64,000 nucleotides of DNA from Eurosta solidaginis (lineage: Eukaryota; Arthropoda; Insecta; Diptera; Tephritidae): assembly GCF_040869045.1 (NCBI RefSeq), contig NW_027136968.1:372001-436000 (forward strand). The letters run 5' to 3'. The notes beneath the pieces were generated by a model. The model made no database searches. It worked only from the letters and a program-made list of their open reading frames with translations, and was not told the DNA's origin. This document shows positions 21,639 through 32,100 of the stretch, one piece after another (position 1 is the stretch's first letter; each line of letters begins with the position of its first letter). The position numbers and the translations under genes were made by a program.

Positions 21639-24042
21639 TAAAAAATCCGGATTTAGGGAAAGAATATATTAGGGTACTCTCGGAATACGAGACGCTCGGA
21701 CATATCAAAAAAATCAACAGTGCAGTCGCCGCAGATGACACAAATAATTACTTTCTGCCACACCACGCCGTTGTAAAAGCAGAAAGTATAACGATAAAAG
21801 TTCGAGTCGTTTTCAGTGCCTCAAGCCCGACGGCTAATGGAACCAGTCTAAACGACATTGTCCTACCTACAAGCAGATCTAAAGTGTTATATAAGAAAAA
21901 ATGTATAGGCAAATTTGAATGGATGCCAACCATACCAAATTTCAGAGGATTGTTTTCCGAAAAGACATTAGTGAACCAATAGGCCTCTATGAACTAAAGA
22001 CCGTAACGTTCGGAGTTAACTGCGCTCCATACCTGGCCATCAGAATGCTTCTACAGCTAGCTGACGATGTTGAAAATTCCCATCCAACAGCATCGAGCAT
22101 CCTGCGAGAATGCATGTACGTAGACGACGTATTAGGCGGAGGACACACCATTTCATCGACCATTAAGCAAGGGATGAAATCCGACAGGTACTTCAGTCAG
22201 CTGGTTTTCCATTCGTAAATGGACACCAAACTCGGAGGCAGTTCTAAAAGACATCCCCAAAACTGATCGACAAGCGAAGACTTTTTGGCGTTCGAAGACA
22301 CCAGCACCGTGAAGGCATTGGGCATAAGATGGAATGCGCACTCCAATCTCTTTTATTTTAGAGCAGGACCACTGGAGGATCCGGAATATTTAACTAAGCG
22401 AGAAATATTGTCAGTCATAGTGGCAAAAATATTAATGCAGAATATTTGGTTAGAAGGCACCGGATGGGACGAGCCTGTCTCACCAAATACATCAGAACGG
22501 TGGAAAAACTTCACCCAACACTATGGCGAAATAGGTACCACACGGATACCGTAGTGGGTAAATTTTTCCCCGGAAGACGAAATAGAAATCCACGGCTTCT
22601 GTGACGCTTCCGAGAAAGCATATGCTGCAGCGGTATATATGCGCGTAAAAAGAGACGATCAGGTTTTCATACACTTACTCTTAGCAAAAACCAGAGTAGC
22701 TCCAGTGAAAAGCATCTCGCTACCACGTTTAGAACTCTGCGGCGCCGTGCTGCTCGCAGAAATGATTGAATCAATATTCCGAAACATTCATTTGAGAGCA
22801 GCAAAATTTCACCTCTGGACGGATTCAACCATCGTACTCGCATGGATACGCAAGCCGCCCTGTACTTGGTCAACCTTCATCGCACATCGCATCACCAAGA
22901 TCCCCTACATGGTCGGTAACAAGGACTGGCTTCACGTTGACTCGGAATCTAACCCAGCGGATTTGGGACGCAGAGGACTACTTGCGTCAGATTTGGTCAG
23001 CAATTCGTTGTAGTGGCAGGTTCCTTCTTGGCTACAAGAAGACAATTCTCACAGGCCAGCATAAGACGCCGATTACAACACTCCGACAAGGGTAGACCAT
23101 ATAGATATTCTTGATCGATTTTCAGATTTGCCACGAGCTTTGAAAGTCCTATCTTATGTTAGGAGATTCTATAAAAGAACGCATTCTAAAACTAAAGCCG
23201 TGTTCCAAGAAAAGTCGTGCATAATCTCAGCCGATGAGACTAAGGCAACGACTCAAGCATTAATAAGGGTCTGCCAGAAACAATTTTACGGTACAGAATA
23301 TTTAAAATTGAACAATAGGGAAACTATTGATCGAAATAGTGAAATACTGTCACTCAACCCATACATCGACAAATATGATATTATTAGAACAGGGGGGCGT
23401 CTAAGGGCTTCAAAAGACATGTCATACAACGAGCGTCATCCGATCATCTTGCCTTACAACTTTAGGCTGTCTCGCCTTATAGTCATGATGTTTCATCATG
23501 ACTCCCTTAATGGCGAGAACCAGCTCATGCTACGTCTCATCCGAACCCAATATTGGATACCGAATGTCAAGACCACGATCAGAGCCATCATCCACGCATT
23601 ATTCACCTACAGCAGGCACCGTCCCAACTTATGGGTACCCTTCCCTGCGAACGTACCACTTTTACCCGCGCGTTCACCAATACCGAGGTAGACTTCGCAG
23701 GACCTTTCGAAATCAAAAGCTACCGCGAGAAGAAGATGTCCGAAAAACATCTACTCCGACAACGGTACAAACTTTCCTGACCCCGGCGTCCAATGACCCA
23801 ACGGACCTGGAGCCACTAACCTCAGGACATTTCCTAACGGACAGCCATTTTCTGGCGCCGCCCGAACCGGATGCGAACAAAAACCCTGCCTCCATGATAA
23901 ATAGATGGCAGAAGCTCAAGGCCCTCCATCAAACTTTCTGCCGGCGTTGGAAAACCGAATATTTATCCGAACTTCAAAAGCGTGTGCAGTGGAAGCATCC
24001 CAAACAAAATATACAAGTTGGAGATCTCACTGTCCTCAAAGA
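21639..24042 (+). pseudogene. BEL/Pao pol, part 2: RT, RNase H, integrase remnants
   Basis: RT continues with EYETLGHIKKI, HHAVVKAES, VRVVFSASS and SLNDIVLP. A deletion near 21890 removes the first catalytic Asp region. FELxTVTFG-like ELKTVTFGVNCAPYLA and the catalytic YVDD (MYVDDVLGGGH) follow in another frame. RNase H appears at about 22560-23010 ([45 protein letters not shown]). The integrase zinc-binding part is at 23130-23690 (RTGGRLRAS, HPIILP). The core is mostly deleted after EVDFAGPF. The C-terminus (RWQKLKALHQTFCRRW, VGDLTVLKE) ends at 24042. Confidence 0.82.
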
Positions 24043-26468
24043 GAGAGGGCTTCCTGGAGGGTTTAGGTCCTTTTGTGACCTTCGGGGCAATGCTGCGGTT
24101 GTGGTGAATGAGCTTAATTATGAATGCTTGTTGTTGAATGCGTCTGAATGGGGAATATGTGCGAGATTGTGGTTACTCCCCGTACCACCCCGGATAAGCT
24201 TGGTACGCCTTCCGTAATGGGGTGGCGTACTGCCGGGGCAAATTGGACTCTGTACGGGTTATACGTCGAGCAGGAGGTGACTGCTACACCCCTCGATGTA
24301 TTTGCAGAGCTCCCAGAAGATCAGCAGATTGCCCTTTTGAACGCCTGTATCTGGCGGGTCAATGACAGCATGTTTGAAAGGTGGAAGAAGGAGCGTTTTC
24401 GCTGTGTCAGGTGGTGGACTCGCGAACTGACCCAGAAGAGGAGATCTGTCAGGCGCCTGAGACGTCGGTTTCAACGCGCCCGGCATATCGATTCCGATGG
24501 TCTGTCCCAGCTTAGAAGTCAATTAAGTGTGGAAACGCGTGAATATAAGAGAATGGTTGTAGAGGTGAAAGAGGAACAATGGCGCAACTTCGTGTCAGAA
24601 AATTCGAACGACCCCTGGGGACAGGTCTACAAGATCTGTAGGGGTCGCCGCCAGACCGAAGTTAATTCCCTCCGTGTGGGCGAGCGAACAATATCAACAT
24701 GGAGGGAATGTTCAGAGCTGCTTATTGAAGGGTTCTTTCCTAGGGCGGAGATCCAGGTACCTCCCCTTGCACAAGACGTACCTGTGCCTCCACTAGAAGT
24801 TGAAGAGTTGGATTATGCATTTGGCCTGGTTAGGTCTAAACGGTCTCCGGGTTTGCATGCAATAAACGGAGAAATGTGCAAGTGTTTGTGGAAGTTTATT
24901 CCGAAATACTTGGAAGCCGTTTATGATAAATGCATATGGGAGGGTTACTTTCCACGTGACTGGAAAGCTGCTAGGGTTGTCGTTCTCTTGAAGTCGCCTG
25001 ATAAAATAAGATCTGATCCTCGGCCTTACCGAGGTATCAGCCTTCTTCCAGTGCTTGGTAAAGTGCTGGAGAGGGTTATGGTTGAGCGGCTTCAGGAGCT
25101 AGTTGGGGTAACCAGTCGGATAGACAGTTTGGGTTCAGGAAAGGACGCAGCATTGAAGACGCCTGGATGCATGTCCAAGACTGTGTAGAGAGAAGCTCCA
25201 ATAAATATGCCCTTGGCATATTTATTGACTTCAAGGGGGCGTATGACGTCCTGCGCTGGGACAGGGTTATCGAGCGGTTAGTGGAGCTCGGCTGCCCGGA
25301 AATTGCTTTGTGGCAGAGCTATTTCTCAGACAGACGAGCTACTATCGTTGGTGCCTGCGAGAGTGTGGAAAGGGAGGTGGCTCGTGGTTGTCCGCAGGGA
25401 TCCATCTGTGGTCCATATATATGGAACATGATGATGGACTCCTTGTTAAGGCAACTCGAGCATCTTTGCAAATTCAGCGCCTATGCGGATGACCTCCTCT
25501 TATTAGTCGAGGGGGATTCTCGCGCCAGTATTGAGCGTACCAGCGAGTCACTATGTCAAGTAGTGGCTGGCTGGGGCGCCCATGTTGGCGTAGAGATTTC
25601 GGTGGACAAATCTGTGATGATGCTGCTCAAGGGCAGATTGTCACAGAATCGCCCACTGGTTGTCCGCATCGGCGGGGTCAGCATCAGATACGCGACGAAA
25701 GTCAAATACCTGGGGCTGACAATGGGTGAGCGAATGAACTTCCTGCCACACTTGGATGCTGTCAGGGATAGGATGCAGAATGTTTCGGGGCAGTTACGAC
25801 GAATCATTCGGAGTGACTGGGGCCTGAGTCGCCGTGCCGTTCGCACAATATATCGTGGCCTTTTCGTAGCATGCGCTACTTTTGGTGCCGCCATATGGTA
25901 CCGAGCGGTCATGACTGCTCATGGCCAGAGGCGCGTGCTGAGCATACAGAGGTGCATGATGCTCCCATGCTTGCCCTTGTGTCGTACCGTTTCCACGGAT
26001 GCGCTGCAGGTGCTTCTTGGTGCACCCCCTCTCGACCTGGTGGTTATACAGCTTGCTGTTTCCTTCAGGCTGAGAAGGAGGGCAAGTTTGCCGCTGTTGG
26101 AGGATGAATGGGCCGCCGACGATAATGTGGAGAGTGGATGGTTGGAAAATAGGCGTCGATTAGAAGGGGTGGTTAGAGGGAAGTGGCAGGAGCACTGGGA
26201 CAATAGTCCCAACGGCAGAGTAACGTACGGGTACATCCGGGACGTTTCATTTGTGGCGGAAAATCCAGACTTCAGATTTAGTCTGAGCCTGGGTTTTCTG
26301 CTTACTGGTCATGGTCCTCTTAATGCATTCTTGCATAAGAGGAGCTTGAGCGAAACGGAGGGGTGTGCATGTGGGGCTGCATATGAGGATTGGTTGCATG
26401 TGTTGTGCGAGTGCCCGGAGTACTCGGACATAAGGGATTTGGGTAGTTGTGGGGTTAATGTTGATTAA
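24043..26468 (+). pseudogene. R1-clade ORF2 remnant, copy 1
   Basis: A short endonuclease piece (LPGGFRSFCDLRGNAAVVV) joins after the deletion to the linker and RT. Linker landmarks are WWTRELTQKRRSVRRLRRR and WRNFVSEN. RT motifs are SPGLHAINGEMCK (where SPGLDGI is expected, so an altered residue), ARVVVLLKSPDK, PYRGISLLPVLGKVLER, IDFKGAYD, VARGCPQGSICGPYIW and the catalytic YADD. One lost G near 25108 shifts the frame relative to copy 2. The C-terminal CCHC-type motif CACGAAYEDWLHVLCECP is retained. The frame ends at 26468. Confidence 0.83.
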
Positions 26469-26605
26469 GGTAGGGTTGATGTTAGTGGAGCGCTCTCCAC
26501 TAGTCGGACTATTGATTTGCTCAATAGGTATGCTTTTGAGGTGTTTAGACGGAGGAGACGTGGTGGTGACCGTGGTGGTTAATTTGTGTGTGTGTTCGTG
26601 GATGT
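24043..26605 (+). mobile_element. R1-clade LINE, copy 1 (5'-truncated, endonuclease deletion)
   Basis: Begins at gagagggcttcctggagggt within the endonuclease of the second copy (29757 equivalent). It lacks about 400 bp corresponding to 29880-30285 of copy 2 and continues through RT to a 3' end at gtgtgtgttcgtggatgt. It is followed by a poly-G run and then the 5' region of copy 2 in the same orientation. Confidence 0.82.
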
Positions 26606-26628
26606 GGGGGGGGGGGGGGGGGGGGGGG
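26606..26628 (+). repeat. Poly-G run of 23 bases between two R1-clade copies
   Basis: Twenty-three consecutive G after gtgttcgtggatgt and before ttctaaccccac. It marks the exact junction of the two head-to-tail LINE copies. The apparent length could be affected by sequencing of a homopolymer. Confidence 0.9.
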
Positions 26629-27880
26629 TTCTAACCCCACCTCACCCCTAGGCGGCCGTTCCGGAGTAGGTGGATACTCAACCGGAAGTGGCTTCGGCTG
26701 CGAAAGTCAGACCAAGGCTTTAAAGTGGTACCACGGGGAACAGATAGCCCGCGGAGCTTGCTCCGTTTCTGTTCATTTGCGGTTGGCCCCTTTGGGAGCA
26801 TCGTGGTGGCTGTGGTTGATATCCGAATGCGGTAAGAGTTGGTCAGCTCGAATGTGGAGTTGCATTGCAACCGGGTGCCATGACCCATAGAATGGAAGAG
26901 GTGTTAGATAGGCCGCCAACCCCACCAAGGTTATGATGTGTCCACTCACATTATCGATTGGTACCAAGGTAAGCGAGCCTTGGGGGCTGGTCAGACCCGC
27001 TTTGACCTGTGTACTTGGTACATGCGTGAGGTTCGGTCTTCGAAGACAGGCACTCACGTAAAACCTACACTCGCTGTCCTCAAAGAGGCCACTCTGAATG
27101 TGGATTTCGTTGCGAACGGTTGTGCTTTGAAGTCGCGGACAGTCGTTTTAATAAATTCGTTGAGTGCCTTAAGAGTGTTTTTTGTAGCATAAACAAAAGG
27201 GCGGAAAAAACCTTTGTTGTTGTGAAGTGTATAAAGTGTTAGACATTTGGAGCCCCAATTTAGCGGTCAGTGGAAGGTCAATCTCCGGCGGAGCCCTAAT
27301 TTTGTGCGCGTAATTTTGGTTGCTACCAATTTTCGCCCTAACCTCAAAGTGCTTGCACGTGGAGGTAGACTTGTGTGTGCGCGCATTCAATTGGCTGTGA
27401 GTGAGTACCCAGTTGAAAACTTGTGTGTGACTACACACTGTTCCGCTTGCGAACAGTGTTGGACTACTTGCTCAGTGAGCAATTGTGGACTGCCTGCGTT
27501 AGGGGGCATAAACCCATACTTGAATCAGTGGCAGTATCAGCTGTAGTGTTTATAGTCTGCCCGTTCTGCTCTGCGTAGTTTTCGTGCCGGTCGACTCGTC
27601 CCCGATACGGGGAACAGTTTTCCGTCCATCGGGGTGGTGGTAGTGACCACGTCAGCACTTTGCTGACAAACAGCGTACGAGCTACGTCACCGCGTTTTGC
27701 TATAGCTGACGGGTTGGGCTGCTACTGCTGCTGACCACTGGTTCTGAGTGGTTATAGCCCTCTAATTTAGGGCAGCCTACATTCGCCCAGTGGGCATCGG
27801 TTTTCTCTTGGTATATACTTCCACAGCCGTGTCGTAAAAGTGTAACCGGGTTTGCCTCTGTGGACAGGTGCTTTGAGGTA
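26629..27880 (+). other. R1-clade 5' leader, non-coding
   Basis: No supported gene. GC-rich at first (ctaggcggccgttccggagt), then mixed composition up to the ORF1 start at 27881. Its assignment as 5' UTR rests on position upstream of ORF1 and immediate contact with the 3' end of copy 1. A promoter would be internal, as is usual for LINEs, but I cannot identify one. Confidence 0.55.
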
Positions 27881-29628
27881 ATGAAGGGTGTTGCAAAAAA
27901 GCGCCCGGGGCCGCGTTCCGTCGGAAGCCGTTCTTCGACGGCCGCTGATGGGTCGACCTCGGGAGAGGATAGAGGGGTAAGTGCGCGGCAGTTCTTGAAA
28001 GTGAACACCGGGAAGGCTACCGCTGTGCAAACCGGTCGCAAAGCTGATAAAAAAGCGGGTAAGTCGGGGAAGGCGACCACCTCGAAAATCGCTGAGCAAG
28101 GAGGTAAGGGCGGGCTGAGTAAGTCCGCGAAATCGGAGGATGAGGAGAGTATTCTCCCGAAATCCGACGACGACGCGGACTTACCCAGTCTGCCGGAATC
28201 CAGGGTATGTCCCTTAAGCTGGGACAAATCGGATGTAACGGGGGTGCCGGTTTCATTGCTGAGTCCGTGGTGACTACTGTCGCTGGCTCCTCAACCGACG
28301 GTAAAGCCGCCAATGGCGTGCCAGAGACTGCTGCTGACGGTGAGGATGCAATCGACGGTAGTATAACTGCGGGCAAGGACGCAAACGAGCCGGTGAAGTT
28401 TTTAGGGGGGGAGGAAATGGGGGAGAAAACTGTGGAGGAATCGGGGGAGAAGGGCGCTGGCGCTGCTGAGAGCTGTGGTCCGGCGAGCCTTCCGGCGATC
28501 AGTCCGCTGGAGGTAAGACTGCGAGTGGGTGATCCCTTGCAGCTGGCGGGAGCGCTAGTGCTTCTAGGGCTACCTCTGGAGTGGATGGCTTCTGGGTTGT
28601 CGCCCTAAAGAGGATCACCGCTAGCTTTAGCAGGGTGGTCTTTGGAAACAGCGGTGCAGACCTCAAGTCTGCTGAGAGGCTGATGGAGGTTTCCTCAGAG
28701 TATGAGGCCCCCCTAATGACGGCTATAGCCGAGAATGCCCGACTCCGCGGACAAATTGAGGCGATGTCATTACGGGGCGTCATGCTGGGGGTGCATCCCC
28801 ACGCAGCGGTGGGTCTGCCACCGCAGATCGTTTGGCGATGCCGCCTCCGAGCACGACGGTCCCGGCTGCCATCGTACCTGCGCCTGCTGTCCCAAAGCCG
28901 CTTCACTCCTGGTCGGCGGTCGTCAAGGGCGGCAAACCCGGAGTATCCTCGAAAGAAGTAGTCGAGAAGATAAATAAGGAGGTTGGGCCGACAATTGGTG
29001 TACGTGTGCACCAAGTGAAACCTGTGCGGTCGGGTGGGGTAGTTATCCTCCTACCCTCCAAGGAGGAGCGGGACAAAGTCCTCGCGAATAGGAAGTTTTC
29101 GGAGGTGGGGTTGGAAGTATGCGAGAACCGGAAGCAAGGCACCAGGGTGGTCATTCGGGGGGTTTACGCGCAAATCTCCCCTGACGAGTTCATGGAAGAG
29201 GTCTTTCGCCTAAACCTCACGAAGGTCGACCCTGAGAGTCAGAGGTTAGGCTGATCAGCCGACCTTGGAAAGCGGACGTCGATGGAGCAACGGTGGCCGT
29301 CACCCTGGAGGGACCGGACAAATTAATGTCCGCCCTCTTGGATGCGGGCCGCTGTTACGTCAAGTTGTTCCCCTTCCCGGTTCGGCCGGAGAATCTAACC
29401 TATAGCTGCTTCCGTTGCCTGAGCTTTGATCACCAGGTGAGGGACTGTGGGTTGCAGGCTGCCGTCTGTAGGAGGTGCGGGCAGGAAGGGCATATTGAGG
29501 CAAAGTGCCCTAATGGGGTGCATTGCCGAAATTGTGCATTCAGGGGCAGACCTGCCGCACATCTTATGATGTCGGCGGAATGCCCGACATATGCTGCCGT
29601 TGTTGCCCGTGCATTCGCCAGACATTAA
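27881..29628 (+). pseudogene. R1-clade ORF1 (zinc-knuckle gag-like), frameshifted
   Basis: ATG at 27881 begins MKGVAKKRPGPRSVGSRSS, a Lys/Ser-rich N-terminus. The frame shifts near 28205 and again by about 28600. A central block reads SWSAVVKGGKPGVSSKEVV and GTRVVIRGVY. A stop/shift near 29252 precedes the C-terminal block LTYSCFRCLSFDHQVRDC. There CxxCxxxxHxxxxC-type knuckles repeat three times (CFRC, CRRCGQEGHIEAKC, CRNCAFRGRPAAH). This arrangement is typical of R1-clade ORF1, which packages the RNA. The TAA at 29626-29628 overlaps the ORF2 ATG as TAATG. Confidence 0.82.
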
Positions 29629-32100
29629 TGGGTTTAGTTCTTCAACTCAACTGTCAGGGAGCGTACTCCGTTGTGTGTGAATTGGGGGCGCGTATGGCTG
29701 ATGAGAGTTGCAGTATTGCCCTGCTCCAGGAACCCTACACTACCAATGGTGTGGTGAGAGGGCTTCCTGGAGGGTTTAGGTCCTTTTGTGACCTTCGGGG
29801 CAATGCTGCAGTTGTGGTGAATGAGCCCAATTATGAATGCTTGTTGTTGAATGCGTCTGATTGGGGAGTATGTGTGAGCATTGAGGGCTCTTTTGGAAGA
29901 GCCATCTTTGCAAGCATATATTGTAAGTTTGGTGAACCCATGGAACCCTATATCCAATACCTCGATACGGTGCTACTACTAGCGAGTAGCACGCCAGTTA
30001 TCATTGGTATGGATGCCAAAGCCGTATCCCCTATATGGCATAGCGAAATATCTAGGACTTCTGACTCCTGGGTATGCTAGTCATGGACGGGGAGAGGCGT
30101 TGGGCGAGTGGGTACTCACTTCTCGCGTTCACGTTGTGAACGAACCGAGTGAGTGGTACACATTCGATGGGCCCATGGGTAAGAGTGACATAGATGTCAC
30201 CCTTAAGAATGAGCCAGCAGCGATAGTATTCAGTTGCGGATGGAGAGTAAGGGGGGTGAGGGGATAAGCGACCATAATCTCATTGAGATTGTCGTTGCTC
30301 CCCGTACCACCCCGGATATGCTTGGTGCGCCTTCCGTAATGGGGTGGCGTACTGCCGGGGCAAATTGAACTCTGTACGGGTTATACGTCGAGCAGGAGGT
30401 GACTGCTACACCCCTCGATGTATTTGCAGAGCTTCCAGTAGATCAGCAGATTGCCTCTTGAATGCCTGTTTCTGGCGGATCAATGACAGCATGTTTGAAA
30501 GGTGGAAGAAGCAGCGGTTTCATCGTGTCAGGTGGTGGACCGCGTGAGCTAACCCAGAAGAGGAGATCTGTCAGGCGCCTGAGACGTCAGTTTCAACGCG
30601 CCCGGCATATTCATTCCGATGGTCTGTCCCAGCTCAGAAGTCAATTAAGTGTGGAAACGCGTGAATATAAGAGAATGATTGTAGAGGTGAAAGAAGAACA
30701 ATGGCGCAACTTCGTGTCAGAAAACTCGCACGACCCCTGGGGACAGGTCTATAAGATTTGTAGGGGTCGCCGCCAGACCGAAGTTAATTCCCTCCGTGTA
30801 GGCGAAAGAACAATATCAACATGGAGGGAACGTTCAGAGCTGCTTATCGAAGGGTTCTTTCCTAGGGCGGATGTTCAGGTAGCTCTCCTTGCACAGGATG
30901 TACCTGTACCTCCACTAGAGGTTGAAGAGTTGGATTATGCATTTGGCCTGGTTAGGTCTAAACGGTCTCCGGGTTTGGATGGGATAAATGGAGAAATTTG
31001 CAAGTGTTTGTGGAAGTTTATTCCGGAATACTTGGAAGCCGTTTATGATAAATGCATATGGGAGGGTTACTTCCCACGTGAGTGGAAAGCTGCTAGGGTT
31101 GTCGTTCTCTTGAAGTCGCCTGACAAAATAAGATCTGATCCTCGGTCTTACCGAGGTATCAGCCTTCTTCCAGTGCTTGGTAAAGTGCTGCAGAGTGTTA
31201 TGGTTGAGCGGCTTCAGGAGTTAGTTGGGGGTAACCAGTCGGATAGACAGTTTGGATTTAGGAAAGGACGCTGCATTGAAGACCCATGGATGCATGTGCA
31301 AGACTGTGTTGAGAGAAGCTCCAATAGATATGTCTTAGGCATATTTATTGACTTCAGGGGGGCGTTTGACTACCTGCGCTGGGATAGGGTTATCGAGCGG
31401 TTAGTGGAGCTCGGCTGCCCAGGAATTGCTTTGTGGCAGAGCTATTTCTCGGACAGACGAGCTACTATCGTTGGTGCCTTTGAAAGTGTGGAAAGGGAGG
31501 TGGCTCGAGGTTGTCCGCAGGGATCCATCTGTGGTCCATATATATGGAACATGATGATGGACTCCCTGTTAAGGCAACTCAAGCATCTTTGAAAAATCTG
31601 CGCCTATGCGGATGACATCCTCTTATTAGTGGAGGGGGATTCTCGCGACAGCATTGAGCGTACCAGTGAGTCCCTATGTCAAATAGTGGCTGGCTGGGGC
31701 GCCCATGTTAGCGTAGATAATTCTGTGGACAAAACTGTGATGATGCTGCTGAAGGGCAGATTGTCACAGAATCGCCCACCGGTTGTTCGCATCGGCGGGG
31801 TCCGCATCAGATATGCGACGAAAGTCAAATACCTGGGGCTGACAATGGGTGAGCGAATGAACTTCCTACCACACTTGGATGCTGTCAGGAACAAGATGCA
31901 GAATGTTTCGGGGCAGTTACGACGTATCATTCGGAGTGACTGGGGCCTGAGCCGCCGTGCCGTTCGTACAATATATCGTGGCCTATTCGTAGCATGTGCT
32001 ACTTTTGGTGCCGCCATATGGTACCGAACGGTCATGACTGCTCACGGTCAGAGGCGTGTGCTGAGCATACAGAAGTGCATGATGCTCCCATGCTTGCCCT
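29628..32100 (+). pseudogene. R1-clade ORF2 (endonuclease, RT), broken and 3'-truncated
   Basis: ATG 29628 starts MGLVLQLNCQGAYSVVCE, followed by ALLQEPYTT and PVIIGMDAKAVSPIWH, endonuclease landmarks. A frame change and TAG occur near 30075. The downstream piece includes KSDIDVTL and ISDHNLIEI, the final endonuclease motif. A stop and frame change near 30365-30545 damage the linker. RT is then open from about 30545 to 31590 (SPGLDGINGE, YRGISLLPVLGK, IDFRGAFD, RGCPQGSICGPYIW). A TGA at 31590 lies just before the catalytic YADD. Post-RT sequence (VKYLGLTMGERMNFLPHLDA) continues to 32100. Confidence 0.84.

Larger units (their letters stand above)
18441..24042 (+). mobile_element. BEL/Pao-type LTR retrotransposon remnant
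   Basis: Contains aspartic protease (DUF1758-type), RT, RNase H and integrase remnants in BEL/Pao order. piggyBac interrupts it at 19643-21634, and an R1-clade LINE fragment truncates it at 24043. Bases 18441-18770 are non-coding, presumably LTR/leader, and most of gag is missing. The element probably begins at the LTR-like sequence at 12383, interrupted by LOA-2 copy A. It is dead, with stops, deletions and a lost integrase core. Confidence 0.82.
26629..32100 (+). mobile_element. R1-clade LINE, copy 2 (5' leader present, 3'-truncated)
   Basis: A 1.25-kb leader, ORF1 with three zinc knuckles, and ORF2 with endonuclease and RT. At about 32100 the similarity to copy 1 stops (cttgcccttg, then different sequence), so the last part of ORF2 is missing. 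Several frameshifts and stops make it inactive. Confidence 0.83.

Noticed and set aside
26588..26890. Glycine-rich protein across the poly-G run
   Set aside because: An artefact of the homopolymer at the LINE junction.
24043..32100. R1 in its classical 28S rDNA target
   Set aside because: No rRNA gene sequence flanks either copy; the flanks are BEL/Pao pol and unassigned DNA.
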